64,000 bases of DNA, from positions 1 to 64,000 of the forward strand of contig CALYQL010000008.1 in NCBI GenBank assembly GCA_945285915.1, read 5' to 3'. The translations under genes and the position numbers were made by a program. This document shows positions 1-9,516 of this stretch, in pieces. The stretch is from an uncultured Bartonella sp. GTDB taxonomy: Bacteria; Pseudomonadota; Alphaproteobacteria; Rhizobiales; Rhizobiaceae. The notes beneath the pieces were generated by a model. That model ran no database searches. It had not been told where the DNA came from and saw nothing but the letters and a program-made list of their open reading frames with translations. Each line of letters begins with the position of its first letter. Positions within the stretch are counted from its first letter, which is position 1.

Positions 1-45
1 TATTCAGCTTGGAAGGCTGCTGCTCTACCATTGAGCTATACCCGC
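1..45 (-). tRNA. tRNA-Gly (anticodon TCC), cut by window edge
   Basis: The reverse strand starting at 45 reads as the 5' part of a tRNA: acceptor strand GCGGGTA, D-arm GCTC-AATGGTA-GAGC, then an anticodon loop CTTCCAA giving TCC. The variable loop, T-arm and 3' end lie beyond the window edge. It sits directly downstream of tRNA-Tyr on the same strand, so the two are probably co-transcribed. Confidence 0.9.
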
Positions 46-68
46 ACGTTGACTCCGGCTCCGGTAAA

Positions 69-152
69 TGGTGGAGGGGGTTGGATTCGAACCAACGTAG
101 CATACGCAACGGATTTACAGTCCGTCCCCTTTAACCACTCGGGCACCCCTCC
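69..152 (-). tRNA. tRNA-Tyr (anticodon GTA)
   Basis: The reverse strand folds as a class II tRNA of 84 nt. The acceptor pair is GGAGGGG/CCCCTCC, a long variable arm is present, the anticodon loop holds GTA within ACTGTAAAT, the T-loop is GGTTCGAATCC, and the 3' CCA is encoded. It lies about 24 nt upstream of the tRNA-Gly gene on the same strand. Confidence 0.95.
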
Positions 153-355
153 ATTACCTTACGGAGTTGCGCGATAAGGCACTTGCAACCAAATCAAGTA
201 GCTTAAAACTCAACCTGTTTGCGCTGGCGGTTATGCCGATTAGTATAGCCGCTGTCAACAGGTTAAATTCTCTTCTTGTGATTTTCATAACATTTTTTTT
301 GCTTTAAAACGATTTTTTCTACCTTTTGACATTAATAACCAGCTATATAAGCAGC

Positions 356-1189
356 ATGACAGATAGAACACCAAAAGATTCACACTACGCTCGCCTTAGA
401 CGCCAACATCGTGAACGTACGATGAAACCTGGGGATAGACCATTTCGCCCCAAGGTAACTGGTGCCCCGATAGAGACAGGCAAGCTCAGGCTTTACGGTC
501 TACACACAGTCAATGCAGCCTTACAGAATCCAAAGCGTAAATTATTAAAGCTTTACGCAACGCAAAATGCGCTGACGCGTATCGACATTGACGAATCAGC
601 AATTCACTGTCCGATTGAAATTGTCACCCCTAAAGCACTTGATCAGCTTGTTGGTAGTGATTCTGTCCATCAAGGTATTGTCTTAGAAACAGAGCCTTTA
701 AAGCCAAGATCTTTGGTGCAATTGGTGGACACAGATTTGGTGATTGTGCTTGACCAGGTGACGGACCCACATAATGTTGGCGCCATCATGCGCTCAGCCG
801 TGGCGTTTAATGCTGGTGCTGTTATCACAACGAATCATCATTCTGCGCAGGAAACCGGTGTTTTGGCAAAATCCGCTTCAGGTGCATTAGAACTTATCGA
901 CTATATCACTGTGCGAAATCTATCCGAGGCATTAATTGAGCTTAATGAAGCGGGTTTTATGACGTTTGGTCTTGATTCGGAAGGACCGCTGCCGCTGGAA
1001 CCAGCGTTAAATGGCGACCATATTGCCTTGGTACTTGGTGCAGAAGGCAAAGGATTGCGTCAGAAAACACGCGAAACGGTTTCCACACTGGCACGTTTGG
1101 ATATGGTTGGCGCCATAAAATCACTCAATGTATCCAATGCGGCTGCTATCTCTTTATATGCAGCAAGGAATCATTTGAGCAAAATCTAA
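356..1189 (+). CDS. rlmB: TrmH/RlmB-family 23S rRNA 2'-O-ribose methyltransferase
   Basis: SPOUT-fold RNA methyltransferase that, by family, methylates the 2'-OH of a guanosine in 23S rRNA (G2251 in E. coli) using SAM. From the ATG at 356 (277 aa) the N-terminal part has the L30e-like substrate-binding segment (LYGLHTVNAAL). The three SPOUT motifs follow: TDPHNVGAIMR (about 136-146), LGAEGKGL (about 227-234) and SLNVSNAAA (about 256-264), which form the trefoil knot and SAM site. An in-frame TTG at 326 would add ten residues without homology, so the ATG is preferred. It is convergent with the rhomboid gene, 10 bp away. The exact methylated nucleotide is inferred from family membership. Confidence 0.88.
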   Translation: MTDRTPKDSHYARLRRQHRERTMKPGDRPFRPKVTGAPIETGKLRLYGLHTVNAALQNPKRKLLKLYATQNALTRIDIDESAIHCPIEIVTPKALDQLVGSDSVHQGIVLETEPLKPRSLVQLVDTDLVIVLDQVTDPHNVGAIMRSAVAFNAGAVITTNHHSAQETGVLAKSASGALELIDYITVRNLSEALIELNEAGFMTFGLDSEGPLPLEPALNGDHIALVLGAEGKGLRQKTRETVSTLARLDMVGAIKSLNVSNAAAISLYAARNHLSKI

Positions 1190-1199
1190 ATAGATATTG

Positions 1200-1919
1200 C
1201 TAAATCACCTTTTTCCGTTTGGTATCAAAAATACCGATCAGGAAGAAGCCTGCCACCATTCCACCGATATGGGCCACCCATGCAATTGAGCTCCCCTCGC
1301 CGCTTACCGATGGATATGCCAAACCGGTAATAATGTCGATAATTATCCATGTGATAAGAAAAATAGCGACACTACGGGATTTCAGCGATTGCGTGACAGA
1401 GAGAATTGGTCCAGCAAATTCTGAACGATTTTCATATCCTTGTTCGCTTACCTGCCTAAAACCATAACGAGCAGCTGCGCCCATTAAACCAGATATAGCA
1501 CCGGAAGCACCAACCATTGGAGAATAACTATCTGGGTACATAGCGAAATGTGCCAATGCCGCGACAATGGAACAAACACACCAAAAAACAACGAATCGTA
1601 TAGCGCCAATGCGGTTAGCCAGTGGCGAACCAAAAATGACCAGCCACATCATATTGACGGCAATATGCATGATGCCGGCATGCATGAAGGAATATGTAAT
1701 GGGGGTATAGCAAAATCGCCAAAACGCATTGCCGAAAAACTCGGGTATAAAAGCAAAATAGGTATAAAAAGCACCGAATAAGCTTTGAGAAAAAAGATAT
1801 TCAGGCACGACAAATGCCGCGACACACACCATCACAATGAGAATTATCACCGATGGTACATTGAATATCGGTGTTTGAGCTTTGCGATTGTCGTGATAAT
1901 CCATGCTTTTGTGTGGCAA
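1200..1919 (-). CDS. Rhomboid-family intramembrane serine protease
   Basis: Polytopic membrane protein of 239 aa with the rhomboid signature. The catalytic serine lies in GASGAIS (Ser139), the catalytic histidine in AHIGGM (His217), and the HxxxN pair HIAVN (about 85-89) lies in a preceding membrane segment. Rhomboids cleave transmembrane helices of other membrane proteins; the substrate here is unknown. It starts 13 bp after the stop of the upstream transporter gene on the same strand, with GGAGAG as ribosome-binding site, so the two form an operon. A downstream ATG at codon 6 is a possible alternative start. Confidence 0.88.
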   Translation of the reverse strand: MPHKSMDYHDNRKAQTPIFNVPSVIILIVMVCVAAFVVPEYLFSQSLFGAFYTYFAFIPEFFGNAFWRFCYTPITYSFMHAGIMHIAVNMMWLVIFGSPLANRIGAIRFVVFWCVCSIVAALAHFAMYPDSYSPMVGASGAISGLMGAAARYGFRQVSEQGYENRSEFAGPILSVTQSLKSRSVAIFLITWIIIDIITGLAYPSVSGEGSSIAWVAHIGGMVAGFFLIGIFDTKRKKVI

Positions 1920-1932
1920 CCGTTCTCTCCTG

Positions 1933-3126
1933 TTATTCAGGTATTTTTACCAAACGCGGTATAAAATGCACATATAAAATCTCGAAAACGAGTTCGACAC
2001 ATGTCTGTGTCAAAATTATTACTGCAACAAGTTCCTTATGATTACCAGCAACGGAAAGAAGAAGTGGCAAAAGCACGAGTGCGTTACGAGTTGAAACACT
2101 AAATATGGTTGCGATGGCCTGCGAACGTGGCAAGTGAAAAAATTTCGCTGTGATGAGGCCGGCAATTGGTGCAAGAAAGGCATAGGTCACATATAGCCCG
2201 ATAAACCCAACAAGATAATAAAGAGAAATTGTGCTTTCACCGAAGGTCTGCGGCAAATTATGAATGTTTTTAATACCGTTAACGATCATATCTGGTCGAT
2301 GTGTTTCTGGCGCATTAAGAGCATCGGCTATTTTAGAAGCCGCCCAACCGATATGAAACTCACTAAAAATTTCTGACAATGAATAAGCACTGATAATGAA
2401 CAACACCAAGGCCGTTACCAGAACAACAGTATTTTTGCAGAAATTAGCCGTTATCAATACCGCACGATTATAGATTGCCAGCCATTGCAGCAGCCACGCT
2501 AATGCGAGAGGCAATAGCAATGTTATACCGAAATTATGAATTATTAAGCCTAGATGGCTGATACCTGTTGTTGCAATGTGTAGTTTACTGGCAAACACAT
2601 TTAGTAAGATAAACAGGACAATAAGTTGAATAAACAACAATAGTGGCAAGCTTGCGGATAAACGCGCAGAATCACCTTGCGCATTGCGACAAAAACTCAC
2701 GACATAATCAATGCACGGAGCAAGAAGCAAAATAAACGCGATATAGCCCAGTTCTGAAACATTGTTATCTGCCAGCAACAATCCATTTTGTAGGGCAAGC
2801 TGTTGCATGAAATGGAATATTATAAAGATGGCCGAAACAATGATGGGAATGAATATAAAATTCCCGACAATAAGTGCCGCGATAAAATGTCTGCTTTTTA
2901 AGCCCCTTGGGATTTCAGCAGCAGGTACTTGCAAGAAAGTAACGAAGAGTAAAATTGGCAGACCAAATTCGACTGCCGATAGTCCTAGATAATTCGTCTT
3001 AAAAAAATAAGCACATAACCCCCCAAGAAGGATTGCACAGACATAAAATGAAATCTGATATTGGTCGAAAAAGCCTGCCCAATGGCCTATCTTAATTTTC
3101 ACTCTTTCGCCCTTTATTCGTTGCAT
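1933..3126 (-). CDS. ACR3/BASS-family transporter (arsenic resistance protein-like)
   Basis: Integral membrane protein of 397 aa with about ten hydrophobic segments. It resembles the BASS (bile acid:sodium symporter) superfamily, in particular arsenite-permease-like proteins. Supporting segments are LLAPCIDYVVSF, with the cysteine in a position typical of ACR3 proteins, and STRNALVLLPLLL near the C-terminus. No arsR or arsC lies nearby, so arsenite as substrate is only a family guess. The listed ATG has a weak ribosome-binding site; a GTG seven codons later (3105) has a better one (AAGGG, 7 nt spacing) and may be the true start. Probably co-transcribed with the rhomboid protease. Confidence 0.7.
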   Translation of the reverse strand: MQRIKGERVKIKIGHWAGFFDQYQISFYVCAILLGGLCAYFFKTNYLGLSAVEFGLPILLFVTFLQVPAAEIPRGLKSRHFIAALIVGNFIFIPIIVSAIFIIFHFMQQLALQNGLLLADNNVSELGYIAFILLLAPCIDYVVSFCRNAQGDSARLSASLPLLLFIQLIVLFILLNVFASKLHIATTGISHLGLIIHNFGITLLLPLALAWLLQWLAIYNRAVLITANFCKNTVVLVTALVLFIISAYSLSEIFSEFHIGWAASKIADALNAPETHRPDMIVNGIKNIHNLPQTFGESTISLYYLVGFIGLYVTYAFLAPIAGLITAKFFHLPRSQAIATIFSVSTRNALVLLPLLLSVAGNHKELVAVIILTQTCVELVFEILYVHFIPRLVKIPE

Positions 3127-3311
3127 TTATCCATAGCTACCACTTGCAAACGGTATATATGCGCTAAACGAAAAGGATTAATCAAACATAATAGAGCATT
3201 GCGGCAGACAGTTTTTTGCTCATACTGTGAATGCAACACGAGCAATCAAACAGCTTTATAAAAATCTTTATTAGGCACCTTCATGACAAATTTTATAGGC
3301 TGAAAGCGAGA

Positions 3312-3815
3312 TTAATATTTCGGCATGGTTTTCATCTGATCCAGCACTTGTTGGAAAGCCTTTTTTTCAAGAAAACCATCAACATAATTGCCTCTACCCA
3401 CAAGCCTGAAAATAAAACCGCTTATAGCATATTGACGAAATTCGTTTTCTGGAATGAACAATCTGCCCTTCTCGGACATAGTGCAACCAAATGTACATAT
3501 GACATTGACCTTGTCTCGCGCAACATAACGATAATTGCGTTTTTGTGACCATGCCAAACTCAAATCAAGATCATTAGAGTTCGTTGAGGTGGCAATTGTA
3601 TCAATGACATAGCCCTGATTGCTTATCCATTTAGCCTGCATTTCTAATTGGATAAGTGGGTTATTAGTAAAATAGAAGCTTTTGGAACTGATTTCCGTAA
3701 CCCGCGTATAATAATCGTGTGTGACAGTGGGCTCACTTGTCCATTGGCACCCCGACAACAAGCTAGCTGAAATAATGATACCAATTAAAACTGAAAAACG
3801 ACAAAAGACCAGCAT
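3312..3815 (-). CDS. Hypothetical lipoprotein
   Basis: A 167 aa protein with a lipoprotein signal peptide: a hydrophobic stretch (LIGIIISASL) ending in the lipobox LLSGC, so cysteine 23 would be lipidated. The mature part is mixed polar, contains a second cysteine pair (VICTFGC) and no family motif I recognise. A good ribosome-binding site (AAGGG, 8 nt before ATG) supports the start. It stands alone, upstream of and in the same direction as the transporter/rhomboid pair but 185 bp away. Function unknown; an envelope location is inferred from the lipobox. Confidence 0.7.
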   Translation of the reverse strand: MLVFCRFSVLIGIIISASLLSGCQWTSEPTVTHDYYTRVTEISSKSFYFTNNPLIQLEMQAKWISNQGYVIDTIATSTNSNDLDLSLAWSQKRNYRYVARDKVNVICTFGCTMSEKGRLFIPENEFRQYAISGFIFRLVGRGNYVDGFLEKKAFQQVLDQMKTMPKY

Positions 3816-4147
3816 ATCGCGCCCTTAAAAGTCTGAATATTCTGGCATTCTAACAGGATATGCTTACGCCAAGCTGGAGAAAACTAACAAGAAATATTAG
3901 TTTATCAATATTACCAACTCATTTCATATTATTGCGTAATATTATGAAATAGATCGAAAAGAGAAGGTGGTAGAAATATTTTGCATATGATGAGGATAAG
4001 TTAAAATTCTGTGCGGCGTTCTTGATAAACATCACATTACCCAAAACTTTATATCATTTTAGATATTTTGTTATACATCAGGCTTAGTGAAGCAATACAC
4101 CACATCAAACGGTGATTTAAGTTGGTTAGCTAAATGCAAGCGCGCAA
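3816..4147. other. Intergenic stretch with a 30-bp AT-rich palindrome
   Basis: No coding sequence seen. The stretch lies between two minus-strand genes and is very AT-rich. It holds an almost perfect inverted repeat at 3921-3950: arms ATTTCATATTATT and AATATTATGAAAT with one mismatch and a GCGT centre. This could be an operator for the lipoprotein gene, whose start is about 105 bp away, or a weak transcript-end hairpin. Confidence 0.5.
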
Positions 4148-4735
4148 TTACTGCGGAGCCGGTACTTTGGAACGTTGCTTACAATCTTTTAGCCAAACGT
4201 CATAAATGGGATGCTCGACAGCGTTCAAGCCTGGACTATCGGCAAACATCCAGCCAGTGAATATACGTTGTATCTTTTTATCCAACGTAATCTCGTTGAC
4301 TTCGACAAAACCATCAGTTCGTGTCGCTTCGTCAGCCTTATTTGTGTAGCAAACCCTTGGTGTTACCTGCAAAGCACCAAACTGGTAGGTTTCACCGATA
4401 TAGACATCAAAAGAAGTTATTCTTCCAGTAATTTTATCGAGCCCCGAAAACACGGCAACTGGATTGCTGACACGACTTTTTTCTGGATTACGAGGAGCCG
4501 TTGTCTGCTGCGAAGGTGCTGCCTGTTGTTGTGGTACTGCTTGTTCTTGCGGTGCAGCCTGCTGTTGTGGGGTCGTCTGTTCTTGTGGTGGCGTTTGTTG
4601 TGCGGGTTCTGTTTGAATATACGGTGCTTCAGGAACCTCAGATTCCTGCGCAAACGATGTGCTATTAATTCCCCATACCCCCATGGTAACACATGAAGCA
4701 AAAAGGCAAGTTTTCAAAGATGGGGTCAATGACAT
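4148..4735 (-). CDS. DUF2155 domain-containing exported protein
   Basis: Secreted alphaproteobacterial protein of unknown function, 195 aa from the ATG at 4735. Residues 1-30 form a signal peptide ending in SFAQ. Next comes a Gln/Pro-rich linker of repeated PQQQ/PQEQ units. The DUF2155 domain follows (ITSFDVYIGETYQFGALQV, then RIFTGWMFADSPGLNAVEHPIYDVW). The longer open frame begins with a TTG at 4822 that would place 29 residues before the signal peptide, so the ATG is preferred. It sits directly downstream of the NDUFA12 homologue, an order I recall as conserved in Brucella and relatives. Confidence 0.82.
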   Translation of the reverse strand: MSLTPSLKTCLFASCVTMGVWGINSTSFAQESEVPEAPYIQTEPAQQTPPQEQTTPQQQAAPQEQAVPQQQAAPSQQTTAPRNPEKSRVSNPVAVFSGLDKITGRITSFDVYIGETYQFGALQVTPRVCYTNKADEATRTDGFVEVNEITLDKKIQRIFTGWMFADSPGLNAVEHPIYDVWLKDCKQRSKVPAPQ

Positions 4736-4825
4736 CGCAACCCTGTTACAATAGCAAATTTCGATAAAACGTTTCGGCACCAAGTTCTGACTAAGAAATT
4801 GGTACCGTAATTTTAATTTCAATGT

Positions 4826-5224
4826 TTATTTTCCAGGTGTCCAAGCGTCATAATCGCCGGTCACACGTGGGCGTTCACCAAAATGAGAAATGGAGCCTTT
4901 TGGTGTATAGGCTTCATTTGTGCCTGTCATATTTGGAATATGAGGTTTTTCCCACTCACGTGGCTTGTAATCTTCTTGAGAAGGCGGAACATCTGTACGA
5001 TGGTGAATCCAACCATGCCAGCCGGCTGGTATAGTGGACGCTTCCGAGTAGTTTTTGTAAATAACCCAGCGGCGTGGATAGCCATCTTTATGACGACTAC
5101 CTTGGTAATAGATGTTACCAAACTCGTCTTCACCAACACGCTTTCCATGCAGCCAAGTAAAAAATCTTGTGTTGATTGTATTACCGTTCCACCAAGTAAA
5201 AACTTGCTTCAAAAAACCAGCCAT
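4826..5224 (-). CDS. NDUFA12-family NADH:ubiquinone oxidoreductase accessory subunit
   Basis: A 132 aa homologue of the mitochondrial complex I 17.2 kDa subunit (NDUFA12/B17.2), one of the few supernumerary subunits shared with alphaproteobacteria. Recognisable segments are TRFFTWLHGKRVGEDEFGN near the N-terminus, RRWVIYKNY in the middle, and PAGWHGWIHH followed by a C-terminal WEKPHIPNMTGT. It is soluble, with no signal peptide, and should bind the peripheral arm of respiratory complex I at the inner face of the membrane. It lies upstream of the DUF2155 gene and downstream of the GNAT gene, all in one direction. Confidence 0.93.
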   Translation of the reverse strand: MAGFLKQVFTWWNGNTINTRFFTWLHGKRVGEDEFGNIYYQGSRHKDGYPRRWVIYKNYSEASTIPAGWHGWIHHRTDVPPSQEDYKPREWEKPHIPNMTGTNEAYTPKGSISHFGERPRVTGDYDAWTPGK

Positions 5225-5324
5225 GTCGATCAGAGCTCCTTTAGTTAGCCCATAAGTATCAAGCGATAAACTCTCTTTGTTATGACGCTCTCATGCCTTA
5301 AAGGCAAGTCTTTAATTCTTTACG

Positions 5325-5813
5325 CTAAAACAATGTCTTTTCAAACAGGATATCAGCCGGCTGCGAAGCATCCACAGACTTGGTCAACTTTTGATACCCT
5401 TGCGCGGTAAAGAAGCTTATTGCTTTTTCATTCTGGTGCTGGACTGTGACCCTGATTTTTCTTGCAGCAGGAAAAGCCTCTTCCAGCTCAATTAATAAGC
5501 GTTCACCAATGCCTTGTCTTTGACTTTCAGGTCTTACTGCCAATTGAAACAAAACGGTCAATTCCGAATCGCCCTTCACTGCCCCCTGCACTGCGTATGC
5601 AACTCCGTGCAAAGTTTCACCATCGTCCGCAACAATATATTCGGACGATGGCTTATTAAGATATTTTTTGAGAAGTTCGGGGGCGCAATCCCGAAGGATC
5701 AACTGATCAACATTGTCACGCCCAATAATATCATCAAATGTTGCATGCCATGTTTCAACCAAAAGGTCATGAATGGCATCAATATCATCTTTGGATGCTG
5801 TACGTATCCACAT
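5325..5813 (-). CDS. GNAT-family N-acetyltransferase
   Basis: Acetyl-CoA-dependent acetyltransferase of about 162 aa. The GNAT acetyl-CoA motif A is visible as LAVRPESQRQGIGERLL, followed by a motif B-like segment (VTVQHQNEKAISFFTAQGY). The open frame runs upstream into gatB, but the ATG at 5813 (MWIRTASKDDIDAIHDLL) matches the usual GNAT start and leaves 5 bp after the gatB stop. Translational coupling to gatB is likely. The substrate is unknown. Confidence 0.85.
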   Translation of the reverse strand: MWIRTASKDDIDAIHDLLVETWHATFDDIIGRDNVDQLILRDCAPELLKKYLNKPSSEYIVADDGETLHGVAYAVQGAVKGDSELTVLFQLAVRPESQRQGIGERLLIELEEAFPAARKIRVTVQHQNEKAISFFTAQGYQKLTKSVDASQPADILFEKTLF

Positions 5814-5818
5814 AGTCT

Positions 5819-7318
5819 CTATTCTATCCCAAGTTTTGCCTTTACCAGCTCGTTCACCACCTGAGGATTTGCCTTTCCGCCAGTCTTTTTCATCACCTGA
5901 CCAACAAACCAACCAGCTAATGTTGGCTTTTCTTTAGCTTGCGCAACTTTATCTGGATTAGAATTGACGACCTCATCCACAGCTTTCTCGATTGCGCCAG
6001 TATCTGTTACCTGCTTCATACCGCGCTCTTCAACGATTTTTGCTGGGTCTCCACCCTCATTCCAAACGATTTCAAATAGATCTTTAGCTATTTTTCCTGA
6101 AATCGTACCTTCTTTAATAAGTTCAACAATCTTGCCCAATTGTTCAGCCGAGATTGGTGAATCTGCTATATCAAGACCTGCTTTGTTCAAAGCTCCAAGT
6201 AGATCATTGATAACCCAGTTTGCGGCCAATTTTCCATCACGCCCCTTGGCGACAATTTCAAAATAGTCGGCAATAGCTTTTTCCATAACAAGAATAGAGG
6301 CATCATAAACGCTAAGTCCCATTTCGTTTACAAAACGGGTTTTGATCTCATCAGGTAGCTCTGGTAATTCCGCTGCAAGCTCATCAACAAATGCTTGGTC
6401 AAATTCTAGAGGAAGCAAATCAGGATCTGGGAAATAGCGATAGTCATGCGCTTCTTCCTTCGATCTCATCGGACGGGTCTCACCTTTGACCGAATCAAAC
6501 AAACGGGTTTCCTGATCGATCGTGCCACCATCTTCAAGTATGGCTATCTGACGGCGTGCTTCATAATCAATTGCCTGTCCAATAAAGCGGATGGAATTGA
6601 CATTCTTAATCTCGCAACGCGTTCCGAAATCTTCGCCCGGGCGGCGGACAGATACGTTAACGTCAGCACGCATCGCACCTTCGTCCATATTGCCATCACA
6701 CGTACCCAAATACCGTACAATGGTACGCAATTTTGATACATAAGCCTTGGCTTCGTCAGCAGAACGCATATCCGGCTTGGATACGATTTCCATCAACGCA
6801 ACGCCAGAACGGTTAAGATCGACAAAAGACATAGTTGGGTGTTGGTCATGGATAGACTTACCTGCGTCCTGTTCAAGATGAAGACGCTCAATACCGATTT
6901 CTACATCTTCAAATTGCCCTTTATTATCAGGGCCCACAGAAATGGTTATCTTGCCCTCACCAACAATCGGCTGTGTAAATTGCGAGATCTGATACCCTTG
7001 CGGCAAATCTGGATAAAAATAGTTTTTCCGGTCGAACACTGATTTAAGATTTATCTTCGCTTTTAATCCCAAACCAGTTCTTACAGCCTGACGCACACAC
7101 TCCAAGTTAATTACAGGAAGCATTCCAGGCATCGCTGCATCAACCAGTGAAACATGGTCATTTGGTTCAGCACCAAACTTGGTCGACGCTCCTGAAAAGA
7201 GCTTAGAATTTGATGTTACCTGAGCATGTACTTCGAGACCGATGATTACTTCCCAATCACCGGTTGCTCCAGAAATAAACCTTTTAGGGTCAGCGATACG
7301 GGCATCAACGATCGTCAT
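5819..7318 (-). CDS. gatB: Aspartyl/glutamyl-tRNA(Asn/Gln) amidotransferase subunit B
   Basis: Subunit B of GatCAB, which amidates Glu-tRNA(Gln) and Asp-tRNA(Asn) in organisms lacking the direct synthetase. About 499 aa from the ATG at 7318. Family segments are [12 protein letters not shown] (about 23-34), the cradle signature [14 protein letters not shown] (about 100), ADVNVSVR, and a C-terminal YqeY-like helical tail that carries tRNA recognition ([18 protein letters not shown]). ATGs at 7333 and 7330 are in frame, but the one at 7318 gives the conserved N-terminus and has GGGA six bases upstream. gatA and gatC are not in the window. Confidence 0.96.
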   Translation of the reverse strand: MTIVDARIADPKRFISGATGDWEVIIGLEVHAQVTSNSKLFSGASTKFGAEPNDHVSLVDAAMPGMLPVINLECVRQAVRTGLGLKAKINLKSVFDRKNYFYPDLPQGYQISQFTQPIVGEGKITISVGPDNKGQFEDVEIGIERLHLEQDAGKSIHDQHPTMSFVDLNRSGVALMEIVSKPDMRSADEAKAYVSKLRTIVRYLGTCDGNMDEGAMRADVNVSVRRPGEDFGTRCEIKNVNSIRFIGQAIDYEARRQIAILEDGGTIDQETRLFDSVKGETRPMRSKEEAHDYRYFPDPDLLPLEFDQAFVDELAAELPELPDEIKTRFVNEMGLSVYDASILVMEKAIADYFEIVAKGRDGKLAANWVINDLLGALNKAGLDIADSPISAEQLGKIVELIKEGTISGKIAKDLFEIVWNEGGDPAKIVEERGMKQVTDTGAIEKAVDEVVNSNPDKVAQAKEKPTLAGWFVGQVMKKTGGKANPQVVNELVKAKLGIE

Positions 7319-7412
7319 TACCAATCCCATCATCTCAAATTAAAAATAATTATTTGTATATTGGCTAGTCCAAACCGACAATAAGTGCAAGTGCAGAGTG
7401 CATATACTAAAC

Positions 7413-7440
7413 AAAAAGGCTCGGACTTTACCGAGCCTTT
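7413..7440 (-). terminator. Rho-independent terminator after tig
   Basis: A perfect 10-bp stem: AAAGGCTCGG at 7415-7424 pairs with CCGAGCCTTT at 7431-7440 around a 6-nt loop. On the minus strand it is followed by a T run. It lies 65 bp downstream of the tig stop and upstream of gatB, so it separates the two transcripts. Confidence 0.88.
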
Positions 7441-7505
7441 ATTGTTGTAACCAAAAGATCTGCTATTTTTTCCTATCTTTCGGTCTAAGTCATGTAGCAA
7501 AAAGA

Positions 7506-8924
7506 TTACTTTTCTTCAGGCTTTTTTGCCTCTGATTTTTTTGTGTCGGACTTCTTCTTGGAAGATGTCTTTTTAGGACTCATTTCGTCCTCATCTTCTT
7601 TCATCAATTCTTCTGCAGTAACCTTCTTATCGGTGACTTTCACTTTACCAAGAAGATTGTCTACGACTTTTTCTTCAAAAATCGGTGCACGCAAATTCGC
7701 TACTGCATCTGGTGTACGACGGAAAAATTCAATAATTTCCTTTTCTTGACCAGGATATTGGCGAACTTGGTCATATACAGCGCGCTGTAATTCGTCTTCA
7801 GAAACCTCAATACCAGCCTTTTCACCGATTTCAGAGAGAACCAATCCCAAACGAACGCGGCGTTCTGCCAATTTACGATATTCGTCACGGGCTTCTTCTT
7901 CTGTCGTTTCTTCATCTTCAAAAGTACGGCCAGCTTGTTGAAGCTCACTGTTGATTTGTGCCCAAATATTATTGAATTCAATATCAACAAGACGCTCAGG
8001 TGTTTCAAAGTCATATTCACCATCAAGTGCATCAAGAATTTGACGCTTAACTTTTTGGCGTGTCATTGAACCATATTGGCTTTCCAACTGTTGGCGTACA
8101 ATTTCACGCAAACGTTCAACAGATTCAAGACCAAGCTTCTTTGCAGCTTCATCATCAATCTTCAATTCATCAGGCTTGGAAACTTCTTTAACAGTAATAT
8201 CAAAAGTAGCGTCTTTACCAGCAAGATGCTTTGCACCGTAGTTTTCTGGGAATTTCACTGTGATTGTTGTTTTATCACCAGCTTTAACGCCAATTAACTG
8301 TTCTTCAAAACCTGGGATAAATTGTTTTGAACCAAGAACCAAATGCGCATCATTATCTGCGCCACCTTCGAATGGCTCACCGTCCAATTTTCCGAGATAG
8401 TCGATTGTTACACGATCGCCATCTTCAGCTTTACCCTTCTTTTCAGAATAGGTACGTGTTGAAGAAAGAACGCGCTCTACCTGTTTATCAACATCTGTTT
8501 CTGGAATATCGACAACTTCTCTTGTCACTTCGATGCCAGAAACATCTTTCAGCTCAAACTTTGGTAAAACTTCATATTTAATTGTGAAAACAAAATCGGC
8601 AGCGCCGTTCAAAACCTTTTCGGCTTCTTTTTCGTCTTCACTCATATCGATTTGTGGTTGTGTAGCTGAACGCTCATTGCGTTCTGCTAAAATAGAACGT
8701 GGTGTTTCGTTCAGAATTTCGTTGATCACTTCAGCCATGAAGGATCTGCCATACATCTTGCGAAGATGGTTGGCAGGCACTTTACCAGGACGAAAGCCGT
8801 TTAGCTTGACCTTATCCTTAGCGTCGGCAAGACGCTCATTTAATTTAGCTTCCAGATCTTTGGCCGGAACCACAATCTTGATCTCGCGCTTCAATCCATT
8901 ATTAAGCGTCTCGGTAACTTGCAT
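7506..8924 (-). CDS. tig: Trigger factor (ribosome-associated chaperone/PPIase)
   Basis: Ribosome-bound folding chaperone, 472 aa. The N-terminal domain carries the ribosome-docking signature GFRPGKVP (43-50). A FKBP-type peptidyl-prolyl isomerase domain follows (about 150-240: [37 protein letters not shown]), then the long helical substrate-cradling C-terminal domain. The protein ends in about 30 residues rich in Lys, Ser and Glu, a charged tail beyond the normal fold. tRNA-Leu lies upstream on the same strand and a strong terminator follows. Confidence 0.97.
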   Translation of the reverse strand: MQVTETLNNGLKREIKIVVPAKDLEAKLNERLADAKDKVKLNGFRPGKVPANHLRKMYGRSFMAEVINEILNETPRSILAERNERSATQPQIDMSEDEKEAEKVLNGAADFVFTIKYEVLPKFELKDVSGIEVTREVVDIPETDVDKQVERVLSSTRTYSEKKGKAEDGDRVTIDYLGKLDGEPFEGGADNDAHLVLGSKQFIPGFEEQLIGVKAGDKTTITVKFPENYGAKHLAGKDATFDITVKEVSKPDELKIDDEAAKKLGLESVERLREIVRQQLESQYGSMTRQKVKRQILDALDGEYDFETPERLVDIEFNNIWAQINSELQQAGRTFEDEETTEEEARDEYRKLAERRVRLGLVLSEIGEKAGIEVSEDELQRAVYDQVRQYPGQEKEIIEFFRRTPDAVANLRAPIFEEKVVDNLLGKVKVTDKKVTAEELMKEDEDEMSPKKTSSKKKSDTKKSEAKKPEEK

Positions 8925-9074
8925 CGAACAACCTTCATTTTTCTAAGGATAACAACTTCTAGTCTTATCCAACAACCATTCTGCTCTAACACGCGGTGTC
9001 AGAATACACTTGAGGCGGACTTCCGATCAATCGGAACCCCGCAAAAACAATATTTGCATTTAATGTTATTGCGG

Positions 9075-9157
9075 TGGTGCGGATGGAGGGACTCGAACCC
9101 CCACGGTTTCCCGCCAGAACCTAAATCTGGTGCGTCTACCAATTTCGCCACATCCGC
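9075..9157 (-). tRNA. tRNA-Leu (anticodon TAG)
   Basis: The reverse strand from 9157 gives GCGGATG paired with CATCCGC, a D-arm GGCGAAATTGGTAGACGC, anticodon stem CCAGA/TCTGG with loop TTTAGGT (TAG), a long variable arm as in class II tRNAs, T-loop GGTTCGAGTCC, and an encoded CCA end. Length is 83 nt including CCA. It lies 150 bp upstream of tig. Confidence 0.95.
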
Positions 9158-9516
9158 TAAAGTCTATTAACAGACCGCAATAAACCTTACGCAAGCTGGG
9201 TCTCTATACCATTCAATTCTCATCAATCAAAGCAAAAAAGCCAAAACAAACATTTTTTCACGCTTATTGACACTTTTGTGAATAAAAACAGGCGTTTTCA
9301 TTGTTAACAATTTGCCAAATCATGCTGTTCGGCAGGCCTAATTTACCAATTGTCCTAAAGAAACAGGTTGTATTGTCTATTTTTTTAACTCCAAAACTGG
9401 CTCAAATGTGAATTTTCCGTGAGATTTCCATTCTCGATTATGCGGAAAATGCGCTTCAGATTCGTTGGAAGCGCAAAAAGCTGTAACAGGCGGCAAATTT
9501 ATAGCTTTCTGACTTA

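Noticed and set aside
326-355. Upstream TTG start for rlmB and TTGACA at 326 as its promoter
   Set aside because: The extra ten residues are not family-like, and no -10 element lies at proper spacing from the TTGACA.
1933-3126. Arsenic resistance operon
   Set aside because: Only a single transporter of the superfamily is present; there is no arsR, arsC or arsH, and the neighbour is a rhomboid protease.
4211-4696. A 161-codon plus-strand open frame rich in Leu, Cys and Arg
   Set aside because: It is the mirror of the Gln/Pro repeats of the DUF2155 gene.
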